Source: an uncultured Dorea sp. (GTDB lineage Bacteria; Bacillota; Clostridia; Lachnospirales; Lachnospiraceae). From it: a stretch of 18,070 nt of DNA. Location: NCBI GenBank assembly GCA_910588745.1, contig CAJURK010000055.1:1-18070 (forward strand), given 5' to 3'. Position 1 is the stretch's first letter. Each line of letters begins with the position of its first letter. This document shows, one piece after another, positions 1-6,667 of this stretch. The notes under the pieces are model-generated. The model had not been told where the DNA came from, ran no database searches, and saw only the letters and a program-made list of their open reading frames with translations. The translations under genes were made by a program, and so were the position numbers.

Positions 1-53
1 TTCAGTTGTCAATTTTCGGTTGGTATCTCGTTCATTGAGATTCCGAGAAGTTA

Positions 54-947
54 TCAGGCTTTTATGACCTCCTTTTTACCCGCTCCGCCGGTAACCAGGA
101 GCCGATTGGCCGTTTTCCGGTACTGTTCCATGGAAATTGCCGCTACCCTGCTGTTAAATTCATCAAAGGCTTCCGCATTGCCCTCCCCGTCGATAAACCG
201 TAGTACCAAGTTGGCCGCCGCCCCCTGAGCCGCGTAGCGGGCAGCCATTTCTTCTGTCACAAATCCCAGCCGCTCTATGGTAAGATGGCTTAAATTTCCG
301 CTGCTCATCCGGGAAATACCTGATATTACCGTATTCAATTTCTTAAAATAGTCAAAGATATAGTTTACCGAGTCTTCCTTTAGGAATTCCTGCATCAATC
401 TCTCATTGGAGAATACCGCCGGCGAGAAAAACGGAATATGCTTTCCTCCGAACTTCCTTGCAAATGCTTCCGCTACCTGCCCGGACTGTACTTCGTCCGT
501 CCCAAGTCCCCCTACGATCGGAACGAAAGTACAGTTCCTCTTACCACATTCCAAACTGGTATGCGCAATATTGCGCAGGGTGCTTCCCACAGACACGCCT
601 ACATAGTCTCCGTCTTTTAAAAGCCTGTCGAGGTAATCCGCCGCCCGCTCGTTGAGTTTGGTAATCCGGTCCTCTTTTGAATCTAATGGGCTGCTCTCCG
701 CAACAATTACGTCTCTCAAACGATATTTCTCCATCAGCTCCCGCTCCAGGTCGTCATACATATACTGATTTACATGGTGGACCTTAATCTCAACAATTCC
801 AAACTCCCTTCCCATCTGCAGCATTCTGGATACCGACGACTTGGAAATCCCTAAATAATCTGCAATCTGACTCTGCCCCAAATTGTCCTCATAATATAAG
901 CTGCAGCACTTATATATCAACCTGTGGTCATTTACGATCTTCCTCAT
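54..947 (-). CDS. SorC-family sugar-binding transcriptional regulator
   Basis: A 297-residue cytoplasmic DNA-binding regulator. Residues about 15-50 form a helix-turn-helix (GQSQIADYLGISKSSVSRML). The rest resembles the SorC/DeoR-type effector-binding domain, which has a sugar-phosphate-isomerase-like fold, with GVSVGSTL near residue 117, VPIVGGLG near 141 and GISRMSSG near 210. Members of this family usually bind a phosphorylated sugar or nucleoside and control a neighbouring catabolic operon. No such operon lies inside the window, so the target is either beyond the left edge or distant. The ATG at 947 has GGGAG about 9-10 bases upstream. The gene is divergent from yfcE across a 333-bp spacer. 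The length is normal for the family (about 300-320). The family call is firm; the effector is unknown. Confidence 0.9.
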   Translation of the reverse strand: MRKIVNDHRLIYKCCSLYYEDNLGQSQIADYLGISKSSVSRMLQMGREFGIVEIKVHHVNQYMYDDLERELMEKYRLRDVIVAESSPLDSKEDRITKLNERAADYLDRLLKDGDYVGVSVGSTLRNIAHTSLECGKRNCTFVPIVGGLGTDEVQSGQVAEAFARKFGGKHIPFFSPAVFSNERLMQEFLKEDSVNYIFDYFKKLNTVISGISRMSSGNLSHLTIERLGFVTEEMAARYAAQGAAANLVLRFIDGEGNAEAFDEFNSRVAAISMEQYRKTANRLLVTGGAGKKEVIKA

Positions 948-1050
948 ATTGATTAACTCCCGGGAATTTCTTCTAAGGTATTACCGTCCGGCATGCGCAG
1001 TAAATATACAAACTTGCAGGAACAGTAACGTTTTAAGTACTTACAATTAT

Positions 1051-1079
1051 ATTATATGCGGGTCTTTTTTAGAAAACAA
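1051..1079 (-). promoter_or_regulatory. Candidate promoter of the SorC regulator
   Basis: On the minus strand TTGTTT (1079-1074) and a perfect TATAAT (1056-1051) are 17 bp apart, about 100 bp upstream of the start codon at 947. An overlapping second TATAAT follows directly. The -35 box matches only 3 of 6 consensus bases. The TAAGTACTTA palindrome at 1034-1043 would lie around the transcription start, a usual place for an autoregulatory operator. Confidence 0.4.
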
Positions 1080-1203
1080 GTTTCCGCATCTGAAATTAAA
1101 CGAAAATGCCATTTTTAGGGATAATTTTCTGAAATTAATTTCTATAATCCCCTTTTCTTACCGGCATCTGAATCCATTTTCCTTAATACAGCCTTACAGA
1201 CAC

Positions 1204-1232
1204 TTGAATCTCCGCGAAAGACAGGCTATACT
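1204..1232 (+). promoter_or_regulatory. Promoter of yfcE-azlC-azlD
   Basis: TTGAAT (1204-1209) and TATACT (1227-1232) are separated by exactly 17 bp, each close to the housekeeping sigma consensus. Transcription would start near 1239, giving a leader of about 40 bases before the ATG at 1281. It is the best-placed promoter for the three overlapping plus-strand genes. Confidence 0.6.
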
Positions 1233-1280
1233 ATTTGGTAGCGGAAAGATAAGTACAGATGATAGAAAGGATTTTTATCT

Positions 1281-1850
1281 ATGAAATTGATGATTGCATC
1301 CGATATCCATGGCAGCGCCCATTACCTTCGCATGCTTCTTAAACAATACAAAGCCGAACAGCCGGACAGGCTTCTCCTTCTCGGCGATATTCTCTATCAC
1401 GGGCCGAGAAACAGCCTTCCGGACGGCTATTCTCCCAAGGAAGTAACCCGTCTGTTAAATCAGATTAAGGAAAGCATCCTGTGCGTCCGCGGAAACTGTG
1501 ATACAGAGGTAGACCAGATGGTGCTGGAATTTCCAATTATGGCAGATTACTGCATTCTATATGAACAGGGGCATTTGATATTTGCCACCCACGGCCATAT
1601 CCACAACACCAGTAATCCTCCCATGCTAAAGAAAGGAGACATTCTGCTTCACGGCCATACCCATATTCCGGCAGCCGAAAAGTTTGACGGCAAATACTAT
1701 CTGAATCCCGGTTCTGTTTCCATACCGAAAAATGGCAGCGCACGCAGTTATATGGTCTTAGAGGACGGATTATTTACCTGGAAGGATTTAAATGGGAAGC
1801 CTTATTTAAACAAAAGATTATTTGGAGCGACTGAACATGAATCGAAATAA
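1281..1850 (+). CDS. yfcE: YfcE-type metallophosphoesterase
   Basis: A 189-residue cytoplasmic phosphodiesterase of the YfcE/MJ0936 family, which hydrolyses phosphodiester model substrates at a two-metal centre; the physiological substrate is not established. All metal-ligand motifs are visible: D8-x-H10 (SDIHG), G35-D36, G71-N72-C73-D74, H104-G-H106 and G125-H126-T-H128. Length is typical (about 180). The ATG at 1281 has GAAAGGA about 8 bases upstream. The 3' end overlaps azlC by 14 bases, so the exporter genes are probably translationally coupled to it. No functional link between a phosphodiesterase and amino acid export is obvious, so the overlap may only mean shared transcription. Confidence 0.93.
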   Translation: MKLMIASDIHGSAHYLRMLLKQYKAEQPDRLLLLGDILYHGPRNSLPDGYSPKEVTRLLNQIKESILCVRGNCDTEVDQMVLEFPIMADYCILYEQGHLIFATHGHIHNTSNPPMLKKGDILLHGHTHIPAAEKFDGKYYLNPGSVSIPKNGSARSYMVLEDGLFTWKDLNGKPYLNKRLFGATEHESK

Positions 1851-2598
1851 AAATGCTTTTTTTAATGGAATCCAGGACGGATTTCCCATTGCCCTCGGCT
1901 ACTTCGCAGTAGCCTTTTCTCTGGGAATCGTGGCAAAAAAGGCGGGACTAAACCCTTTCCAGGGTTTTCTATCAAGTATGCTGAACCATGCTTCTGCCGG
2001 AGAATACGCAGAATTTACCGTAATCATGGCGGGCGCGCCTTATTTCGAGATGGCGTTTGTCATACTGGTAACCAATATCCGGTATATGCTTATGAGCTGC
2101 GCCTTAAGTCAAAAATTCGACTCCGGCACGTCCCTATCCCATCGGCTTCTGGTGGGCTTCGGCATCACCGACGAGATCTTCGGCATCAGCATAGGAAGAG
2201 CCGGAGCCTTGAACCCTTACTACAATTACGGAGCTATGGCGATCGCCCTCCCAGGCTGGTCTCTTGGTACTGCGCTTGGGATCGTAGCCGGCAATATCCT
2301 GCCCGCGTCTTTGGTCAGCGCGTTAAGCGTCGCGCTGTACGGCATGTTCGTAGCAATTATCATCCCGGTATCCAAGACCAACAAAATTGTAGGAGGCGTC
2401 GTTATCGTAAGCTTCTTGGCAAGCTACCTGACGTCTAAGATTTCCCTTTTTGATACGCTGTCCGACAGTATGAAAATCAGCCTTTTAACGGTACTCATCG
2501 CCGGACTTGCCGCTTGTTTCTTCCCTGTAAAAGAAGAAACAAGCGAACCACAAGAATCAGAAACCCACGCAAAGGAGGCGGCGGAATATGACGCATAA
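1837..2598 (+). CDS. azlC: AzlC-family branched-chain amino acid exporter, large subunit
   Basis: A 253-residue polytopic inner-membrane protein of the AzlC (LIV-E) family. AzlC works with AzlD to export branched-chain amino acids and analogues such as azaleucine. The N-terminal segment (FFNGIQDGFPIALGYFAVAF) and the HASAGEYAEF / NIRYMLMSCALS stretches are typical of the family, followed by several hydrophobic helices and a charged, Glu-rich cytoplasmic tail. I chose the ATG at 1837 because GGAG (1824-1827) lies 9 bases upstream; a TTG at 1822 is in frame but would leave that site inside the gene. It overlaps yfcE by 14 bases and azlD by 11. Confidence 0.92.
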   Translation: MNRNKNAFFNGIQDGFPIALGYFAVAFSLGIVAKKAGLNPFQGFLSSMLNHASAGEYAEFTVIMAGAPYFEMAFVILVTNIRYMLMSCALSQKFDSGTSLSHRLLVGFGITDEIFGISIGRAGALNPYYNYGAMAIALPGWSLGTALGIVAGNILPASLVSALSVALYGMFVAIIIPVSKTNKIVGGVVIVSFLASYLTSKISLFDTLSDSMKISLLTVLIAGLAACFFPVKEETSEPQESETHAKEAAEYDA

Positions 2599-2905
2599 TA
2601 TTTATCTGTACATACTGGTTGCGGCTTTTGTTTCTTTCCTGATCCGCGTACTGCCGCTAACCCTGATCCGCGGAAAAATTAAGAATCCGTTTATCCGTTC
2701 ATTTCTCTATTATGTTCCCTATGTAACCCTTGCAGTCATGACGTTTCCCGCAATCGTTACGGCGCCCCGGATTCCCGCTGCAGGAATCCTTGCATTGATT
2801 GCAGGAATTGCTGCATCCTGGAAAGGTATGAATATGATCAGCATTGCGGTACTGTGCTGCGCGATGGTATTCATCTGCGAAACGGCGGCGGTATATATCC
2901 TATAG
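2588..2905 (+). CDS. azlD: AzlD-family branched-chain amino acid exporter, small subunit
   Basis: A 105-residue very hydrophobic protein with about four membrane helices, the usual size of AzlD, the obligate partner of AzlC. The family motif FLIRVLPLTLIRGKI is present near residues 17-31. Its ATG lies inside the 3' end of azlC (11-base overlap), with AAAGGAGG about 9 bases upstream, so stoichiometric coupled translation is likely. It is the last plus-strand gene here; the next gene converges on it and no intrinsic terminator with a T-tract follows. Confidence 0.92.
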   Translation: MTHNIYLYILVAAFVSFLIRVLPLTLIRGKIKNPFIRSFLYYVPYVTLAVMTFPAIVTAPRIPAAGILALIAGIAASWKGMNMISIAVLCCAMVFICETAAVYIL

Positions 2906-2962
2906 CGGTCCTCAGCAGCCAAGAAGATTCCGCGCCACAGCAATTGTTCACGCCTGCCTCAA

Positions 2963-2984
2963 CCGTATGGTTGACGTCATACGG
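2963..2984. repeat. Inverted repeat at the convergent azlD / GyrI-like junction
   Basis: CCGTATG (2963-2969) and CATACGG (2978-2984) form a perfect 7-bp inverted repeat with an 8-base spacer. It covers the stop codon of the minus-strand GyrI-like gene (2977-2979). No T-run follows on either strand, so it is not a standard intrinsic terminator, though the hairpin could limit read-through or protect the 3' ends of the converging messages. Confidence 0.45.
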
Positions 2985-3609
2985 GTCTTACCGGATGGCG
3001 GATTACCGTGCGGAGCCGTTCCTCTTTGGCGCGCCTTGGGTCGCTGAGATAGATTTCATGATGGAACCGTTTTTCGGAAAAATCCGGTTCGTACCCCTGC
3101 GCCTCCATAAACTTTTCCATCCGCCGAACGGTCTCCGGCTCGGTATCGTAACTTCCAACATGCATGCACTGTACGCAGAGTCCTTCCTCGTACGAAAAGA
3201 ACTGCACGTTGGAAAAATCAGTTTTCTTCTTCTGAGAAGCCTCCGCAATCGCCCAGCCAAAGACCTCCCTGGTCGCAAATTCCGGCAGCCGTATCATGGA
3301 AATCCATTCAAAACTTTCCTTATGGGCATAGTCTACTCCTTTTATCCCCTGCTGCCACCACAACCCTTCTAGCGGCGGAACTACATAAGGGAAATACCCG
3401 TCTATCTCTTTGCCGCCTTTATAACTCATCTTGATTGTAAATGCGATTCCATACAGCAACTGCATCGCTGCCTTGTATTCCCCCTCCGGCTCGTTCGGAT
3501 CTCCTTTCCCCCGAACGGCAATATAATTCATCTTCGGTATCTCGATCACCCCCGGCTTTTTCGGAGGAACGTAGAATTCCTTGTATTCCTTCTTATAATC
3601 AAAAGCCAT
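2977..3609 (-). CDS. GyrI-like small-molecule-binding protein
   Basis: A 210-residue soluble protein of the stand-alone GyrI-like family (SHS2 fold, related to the ligand-binding domains of AraC/MerR multidrug regulators). The N-terminus, with YKKEYKEFY, a Pro-rich turn and IPKMNYIAVRGKGDPN, is characteristic of the stand-alone form. Such proteins bind or modify small amphipathic or xenobiotic compounds; the ligand is unknown. It has no DNA-binding domain. AGGGGG lies about 9 bases before the ATG at 3609, and only 3 bases separate it from the upstream MmcQ/YjbR gene. Grouped with a WYL regulator it suggests a small stress- or ligand-response operon (inference). Confidence 0.88.
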   Translation of the reverse strand: MAFDYKKEYKEFYVPPKKPGVIEIPKMNYIAVRGKGDPNEPEGEYKAAMQLLYGIAFTIKMSYKGGKEIDGYFPYVVPPLEGLWWQQGIKGVDYAHKESFEWISMIRLPEFATREVFGWAIAEASQKKKTDFSNVQFFSYEEGLCVQCMHVGSYDTEPETVRRMEKFMEAQGYEPDFSEKRFHHEIYLSDPRRAKEERLRTVIRHPVRPV

Positions 3610-3612
3610 TTT

Positions 3613-3996
3613 TTATTCCCCCTTCTGTACGCCGCTATTTTCCAGAATCTCTTTTTGTTTCTTTTTCGTAAGCCCGCCAAACACAAGCTGATAGGACTTA
3701 TCCAGCAGATCTTTTAAAAGTTCGTCCGGCACTGCTCCATCCGTCTTGATAGAATTCCAGTGAGTCTTATTGGAATAATACCCGGGAATAATGTCCTCAT
3801 ACTGTTCCCTTAGAAACGCCCCCTCCATGGGTTCTAATTTCAGATTAATATAAAAAGGCTTGTCCTCATCGTCCAGACATACCGCCGCAAACATTTTGCC
3901 CCCTATGTGATAGCGAATCCAGTTCCAGCTCTCCTGCAAATCCTTGGTTACTCCTGTTTTCTTCATTACATACTCGTCAAGCCACGTATACTGCAT
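3613..3996 (-). CDS. MmcQ/YjbR-family DNA-binding-like protein
   Basis: A 127-residue soluble protein of the MmcQ/YjbR family (CyaY-like fold). Recognisable features are W-x-Y-H-I-G-G-K-M-F at about residues 26-35, the PFYINLKLEP strand near 47-56, and the HWNSIKTDGAVPDELLKDLL block near 79-98. The family is widespread, but its molecular role is poorly defined; DNA binding is presumed from fold and an atypical HTH-like tail. GGAGG lies 7 bases before the ATG at 3996. It sits between the WYL regulator (74 bases upstream) and the GyrI-like gene (3 bases downstream), almost certainly in one transcript. Confidence 0.9.
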   Translation of the reverse strand: MQYTWLDEYVMKKTGVTKDLQESWNWIRYHIGGKMFAAVCLDDEDKPFYINLKLEPMEGAFLREQYEDIIPGYYSNKTHWNSIKTDGAVPDELLKDLLDKSYQLVFGGLTKKKQKEILENSGVQKGE

Positions 3997-4070
3997 CTTC
4001 TTTCCTCCCAGTTCTTTTCTCTAATTTTTCTTTCAGACATCTCTTTCATCCTCTTATGCTCTCCCCGCGC

Positions 4071-4991
4071 CTATGTGGAAGCAGCAAACCGATTCCGCGC
4101 CAGCATCCGTTCCAGCGTCTCCAATAATTCCTTCCTTATCTCCTCCGGCTCCAGCAAAGTCACCTGATCCTGAAAGGTCATCAGCCAGGTCATAAGATTC
4201 TCCTTATTCGTATAATCCGCCTGGAATAACAACCTCCCGTCCGGCTGTTCCTGATAGCAGCCTGTCCCGAATTCCTCTACCAGACGCCATCTGCAATCCG
4301 GTTCAAATATTGCCTTCACTTGAATCCCTCCTGGAAAAATCTGCTCTGTATTAAAATCCGGCAGCGGAACTTCCCGTTTCTCGAAGCTTTCTCCCGTTAG
4401 TCTCAGTTTATCCATACGGTTCAGCTTAAACAGCCGAAAATCCTTACGTTCTATGCACCACCCCCACACGTACCAGCTAGACCAGCGGAAAATCAGATAG
4501 TAAGGCTCTATCTTCCTGTCTGCCGTTCCCCTTGGCGAATAATAGTGAAATTCCAGACAGATTCCCTCGTCAATCCCATCCCGAATCTGCTCAATCTTCG
4601 GCGCCAGAGAATCCTTATACCAGGACGAAAGGTCGATTAATATAGACTGGTTTCCGGTCATAAAATCCGAAGACCCTGCCGAAAGCTTTTCCATCAGCCG
4701 CCCATAACGATTGGCTCCATTGATGCTGTCAAGACTCCGTAAACCAGCCAATATATCCTGCATTTCCCTGTTGGTCAGGAGAGTTCTTTCCATCTTATAG
4801 TTTTCCATAATGGAAATTCCGCCCTTCGCTCCCTGCATGGTAACAATGGGAATCCCTGCCTTGCACAAAACTTCGATATCTCGGTTTATGGTCCACCTCG
4901 AAACTTCAAACTGCTCTGCAAGATAAGGCGCCGTCACAGTCTTTTTCTGCAGTAAAATTGATAAAATCCCAATCAGTCTGTCAATCTTCAT
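4071..4991 (-). CDS. WYL-domain helix-turn-helix transcriptional regulator (YafY type)
   Basis: A 306-residue regulator. An N-terminal HTH_11 domain spans residues about 1-57 (LAEQFEVSRWTINRDIEVL at 24-42). The WYL ligand-sensing domain lies at about 130-215, with RGTADRKIEPYYLIF and the signature W173-Y174-V175 followed by WGWC. A C-terminal WCX-like extension completes it. WYL domains sense nucleotides or other small ligands. I place the start at 4991 because AAAGGAG lies 6 bases upstream; an in-frame extension to 5102 would run through the promoter and into the inverted repeat. The first gene of a three-gene unit, it probably represses or activates itself and the MmcQ and GyrI-like genes. 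Confidence 0.9.
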   Translation of the reverse strand: MKIDRLIGILSILLQKKTVTAPYLAEQFEVSRWTINRDIEVLCKAGIPIVTMQGAKGGISIMENYKMERTLLTNREMQDILAGLRSLDSINGANRYGRLMEKLSAGSSDFMTGNQSILIDLSSWYKDSLAPKIEQIRDGIDEGICLEFHYYSPRGTADRKIEPYYLIFRWSSWYVWGWCIERKDFRLFKLNRMDKLRLTGESFEKREVPLPDFNTEQIFPGGIQVKAIFEPDCRWRLVEEFGTGCYQEQPDGRLLFQADYTNKENLMTWLMTFQDQVTLLEPEEIRKELLETLERMLARNRFAAST

Positions 4992-5078
4992 CCCTGCTCC
5001 TTTGCCGGCTGAAAAAGCGCAAGATAAAAAACTCCCGCCAATCCTTCCATATTGTATTGCACCGCTCTGTACAACATT

Positions 5079-5084
5079 ACTATA
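5079..5084 (-). promoter_or_regulatory. Extended -10 promoter of the WYL-MmcQ-GyrI operon
   Basis: On the minus strand TATAGT (5084-5079) is preceded by TG one base upstream, giving the extended -10 form TGnTATAAT. The hexamer 17 bp further up (CATAGT) is a poor -35 box, which fits an extended -10 promoter or one helped or blocked by a regulator. Transcription would start near 5072, about 80 bases before the ATG at 4991. Confidence 0.55.
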
Positions 5085-5089
5085 GCACA

Positions 5090-5119
5090 AGAAACACGAC
5101 AACTATGCGTCGTGTTTCT
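5090..5119. promoter_or_regulatory. Perfect 11-bp inverted repeat, candidate operator of the WYL regulator
   Basis: AGAAACACGAC (5090-5100) and GTCGTGTTTCT (5109-5119) are perfect reverse complements separated by 8 bases, with half-site centres 19 bp (about two helical turns) apart. The repeat lies directly upstream of the extended -10 box and covers the -35 area of the regulator's promoter. No T-run follows it on either strand, so it is unlikely to be a terminator. A dimeric HTH protein bound here would block or contact polymerase; the obvious candidate is the WYL protein encoded next door (inference). Confidence 0.7.
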
Positions 5120-5128
5120 ACAAAATCT

Positions 5129-5157
5129 AAAAAAGAAGGGCTGGAACGGCAACCTTC
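5129..5157 (-). terminator. Intrinsic terminator of the tetrapyrrole operon
   Basis: Read on the minus strand, GAAGGTTG, a 6-base loop (CCGTTC) and CAGCCCTTC form an 8-bp stem with one bulged C, followed at once by six T and then AGATTTT. It starts 12 bases after the stop of the last tetrapyrrole gene (5169), so it should end that transcript just before the WYL promoter. Confidence 0.78.
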
Positions 5158-5168
5158 GGAAAATTCCG

Positions 5169-5657
5169 CTATTTGTTACGGACTCTTTCTTTACCAACTG
5201 TTCCGCCCATCCCCTCTAAATATTCTCTCGTCTCCTTCACGGCTCGGTGATTCTGCCCGCCCCCATTGATTCCTATGACAGTCTCGTCCGTCACAATAAC
5301 CGAAGGAAAATAAAAATCACACTGCTCTTTACGGTCAGCCGCATTTACAAGGATTCCTCTTTTCCGGCAGGCTTTCACAATCTCTCTGTTCACATCTCTG
5401 GAATCTGTACAGGCAAGAACCATGTCCCGCCCCTCTAAATCCTCCGGCTCAAATTGTCTCTGAATAACACGGATACAATCCGTACTTTCAGCCAAAAAAC
5501 ACAGCTCCTGATGAACTTCTTTTCCTACAACCGTAATATGGCTCTCAAATTTCAGCAGCGTTTTTATCCTCCGCAGAGCTATCTTTCCCGCCCCTGCCAC
5601 CAGGATATCCTTCCTGCTGATATCGATATACAACGGAAAATACCTGTGTTTCATCAT
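5169..5657 (-). CDS. Precorrin-2 dehydrogenase (siroheme synthase N-terminal domain)
   Basis: A 162-residue NAD-dependent enzyme of the Met8p/SirC/CysG-N type, oxidising precorrin-2 to sirohydrochlorin. The N-terminus YFPLYIDISRKDILVAGAGK contains the Rossmann turn G22-A-G24-K-I-A. N-x-x-D-x(5)-CDFYFP near residues 108-120 carries the conserved Asp that Met8p uses in catalysis. The protein ends soon after the Rossmann domain plus a short helix, so the C-terminal domain of longer homologues is reduced; with CbiK in the same operon, a chelatase role is not needed. AGGGGG lies about 10 bases before the ATG at 5657; an alternative ATG is at 5654. It is the last gene of the operon, 15 bases after hemB. 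Confidence 0.88.
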   Translation of the reverse strand: MMKHRYFPLYIDISRKDILVAGAGKIALRRIKTLLKFESHITVVGKEVHQELCFLAESTDCIRVIQRQFEPEDLEGRDMVLACTDSRDVNREIVKACRKRGILVNAADRKEQCDFYFPSVIVTDETVIGINGGGQNHRAVKETREYLEGMGGTVGKERVRNK

Positions 5658-5672
5658 GGCTGCCGTCCCCCT

Positions 5673-6650
5673 TTATCCAATCTTCCCTTGCCGCATGAAT
5701 CCTGCAATCTCTTCTGCGTAATAGGTCAGATAAATATCGCACCCAGCACGGAACGCAGAAGCGGCCGTCTCACAAATAATTTTCTCTTCATCAATATAGC
5801 CAAGGCTCGCCCCGGCCTTTATCATCGCATATTCTCCGCTGACGCTGTAGGCCGCCACCGGAACATTTACCGTTTCTTTGATGCGCGTTACCATATCCAG
5901 ATATGACATGGCCGGTTTTACCATAATAATATCCGCCCCTTCTTCTATGTCCAGCAGAGCCTCTTTGACGCCCTCCCTGCTGTTATGGTAATCCATCTGA
6001 TAGCCCTTTCTATCGCCGAAAGACGGCGCTGAGCCTGCCGCATCACGGAACGGCCCGTAAAAAGCCGAGGCATATTTTACCGCATAGGACATTACCGGCG
6101 TATTACGATAACCATTTTCATCCAAAAGATTTCGGATGGCCGCCACTCTCCCGTCCATCATATCGGAAGGAGCCACCATATCTGCTCCCGCCTGCGCATG
6201 GGACAGAGCTGTCTTCGCCAGAAGCTTTAACGTCTCGTCATTATCCACATCCTGGCCGCAGAGTACCCCGCAGTGTCCATGGGAAGTATATTCGCACATG
6301 CAAACATCGGTAATCAGATACAATTCCGGGAAATCCTTCTTCGCCTGCATAAGAGCCTTCTGAATAATACCGTCTTCCGCATACGCTCCGCTTCCCGCTT
6401 CATCCTTATATGCAGGAATCCCAAAAAACATCACGCTGGAAATCCCCGCGTTTAAAAGCTGCTCTAATTTCTTTCCCATCGTATCTACGCTGTACCGGTA
6501 CTGTCCCGGCATAGTAGGTATTTCCTCCAGGATGTTTTCTCCCTCTTTTACAAATATCGGATAAATCAGGGACGAGGAATCCATCCGGGTCTCCCGCACC
6601 ATCCTTCGGAGCGTCTCCCCATTGCGCAGTCTTCTCGGCCTTGTCTTCAT
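5673..6650 (-). CDS. hemB: Porphobilinogen synthase (5-aminolevulinate dehydratase)
   Basis: A 325-residue enzyme that condenses two 5-aminolevulinates to porphobilinogen. Both Schiff-base lysines are present: K192 in SYAVKYAS and K245 in IIMVKPAMSY. The zinc site is the cysteine type, C117-x-C119-x(7)-C127 in DVCMCEYTSHGHCG, so this is a Zn-dependent HemB. The N-terminal RPRRLR arm is typical. I chose the ATG at 6650 because GGAGG lies 7 bases upstream; the in-frame ATG at 6671 would place that site inside the gene and overlap cbiK. The gene is fourth in the operon although its reaction is the first, 17 bases after cbiK. Confidence 0.96.
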   Translation of the reverse strand: MKTRPRRLRNGETLRRMVRETRMDSSSLIYPIFVKEGENILEEIPTMPGQYRYSVDTMGKKLEQLLNAGISSVMFFGIPAYKDEAGSGAYAEDGIIQKALMQAKKDFPELYLITDVCMCEYTSHGHCGVLCGQDVDNDETLKLLAKTALSHAQAGADMVAPSDMMDGRVAAIRNLLDENGYRNTPVMSYAVKYASAFYGPFRDAAGSAPSFGDRKGYQMDYHNSREGVKEALLDIEEGADIIMVKPAMSYLDMVTRIKETVNVPVAAYSVSGEYAMIKAGASLGYIDEEKIICETAASAFRAGCDIYLTYYAEEIAGFMRQGKIG

Positions 6651-6667
6651 ATCCGTCCACACCTCCA

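Larger units (their letters stand above)
948..1280. other. Divergent intergenic region between the SorC regulator and yfcE
   Basis: This 333-bp AT-rich spacer separates divergent genes. It holds a promoter candidate facing each way and a perfect 10-bp palindrome, TAAGTACTTA at 1034-1043. It also holds two copies of CAGTAA (998-1003 and 1023-1028), 25 bp apart, between the leftward promoter and the regulator start. The palindrome or the repeats could be operators for the SorC protein; this is inference. An open frame crosses the spacer (949-1284) but has no ribosome site and no recognisable protein, so I read the region as regulatory. Confidence 0.6.

Noticed and set aside
1..53. Terminator after the SorC gene
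   Set aside because: The only stem (TCTCG/CGAGA with a 12-base loop) is short and has no T-tract, so I do not call it.
949..1284. Plus-strand open frame of 111 codons between the SorC regulator and yfcE
   Set aside because: It has no ribosome site, an unlikely composition for a protein, contains the promoters of both flanking genes and overlaps the yfcE start.
2854..3372. Plus-strand open frame of 172 codons after azlD
   Set aside because: It starts inside azlD in another frame and then lies antisense to the well-supported GyrI-like gene; it is a shadow frame.
5090..5119. The 11-bp inverted repeat as terminator of the tetrapyrrole operon
   Set aside because: No T-run follows on either strand, and a much better terminator (stem plus six T) lies just upstream at 5129-5157 in the direction of transcription.
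5454..5906. Plus-strand open frame of 150 codons
   Set aside because: It is antisense to the precorrin-2 dehydrogenase gene and hemB, both with full motifs and ribosome sites.
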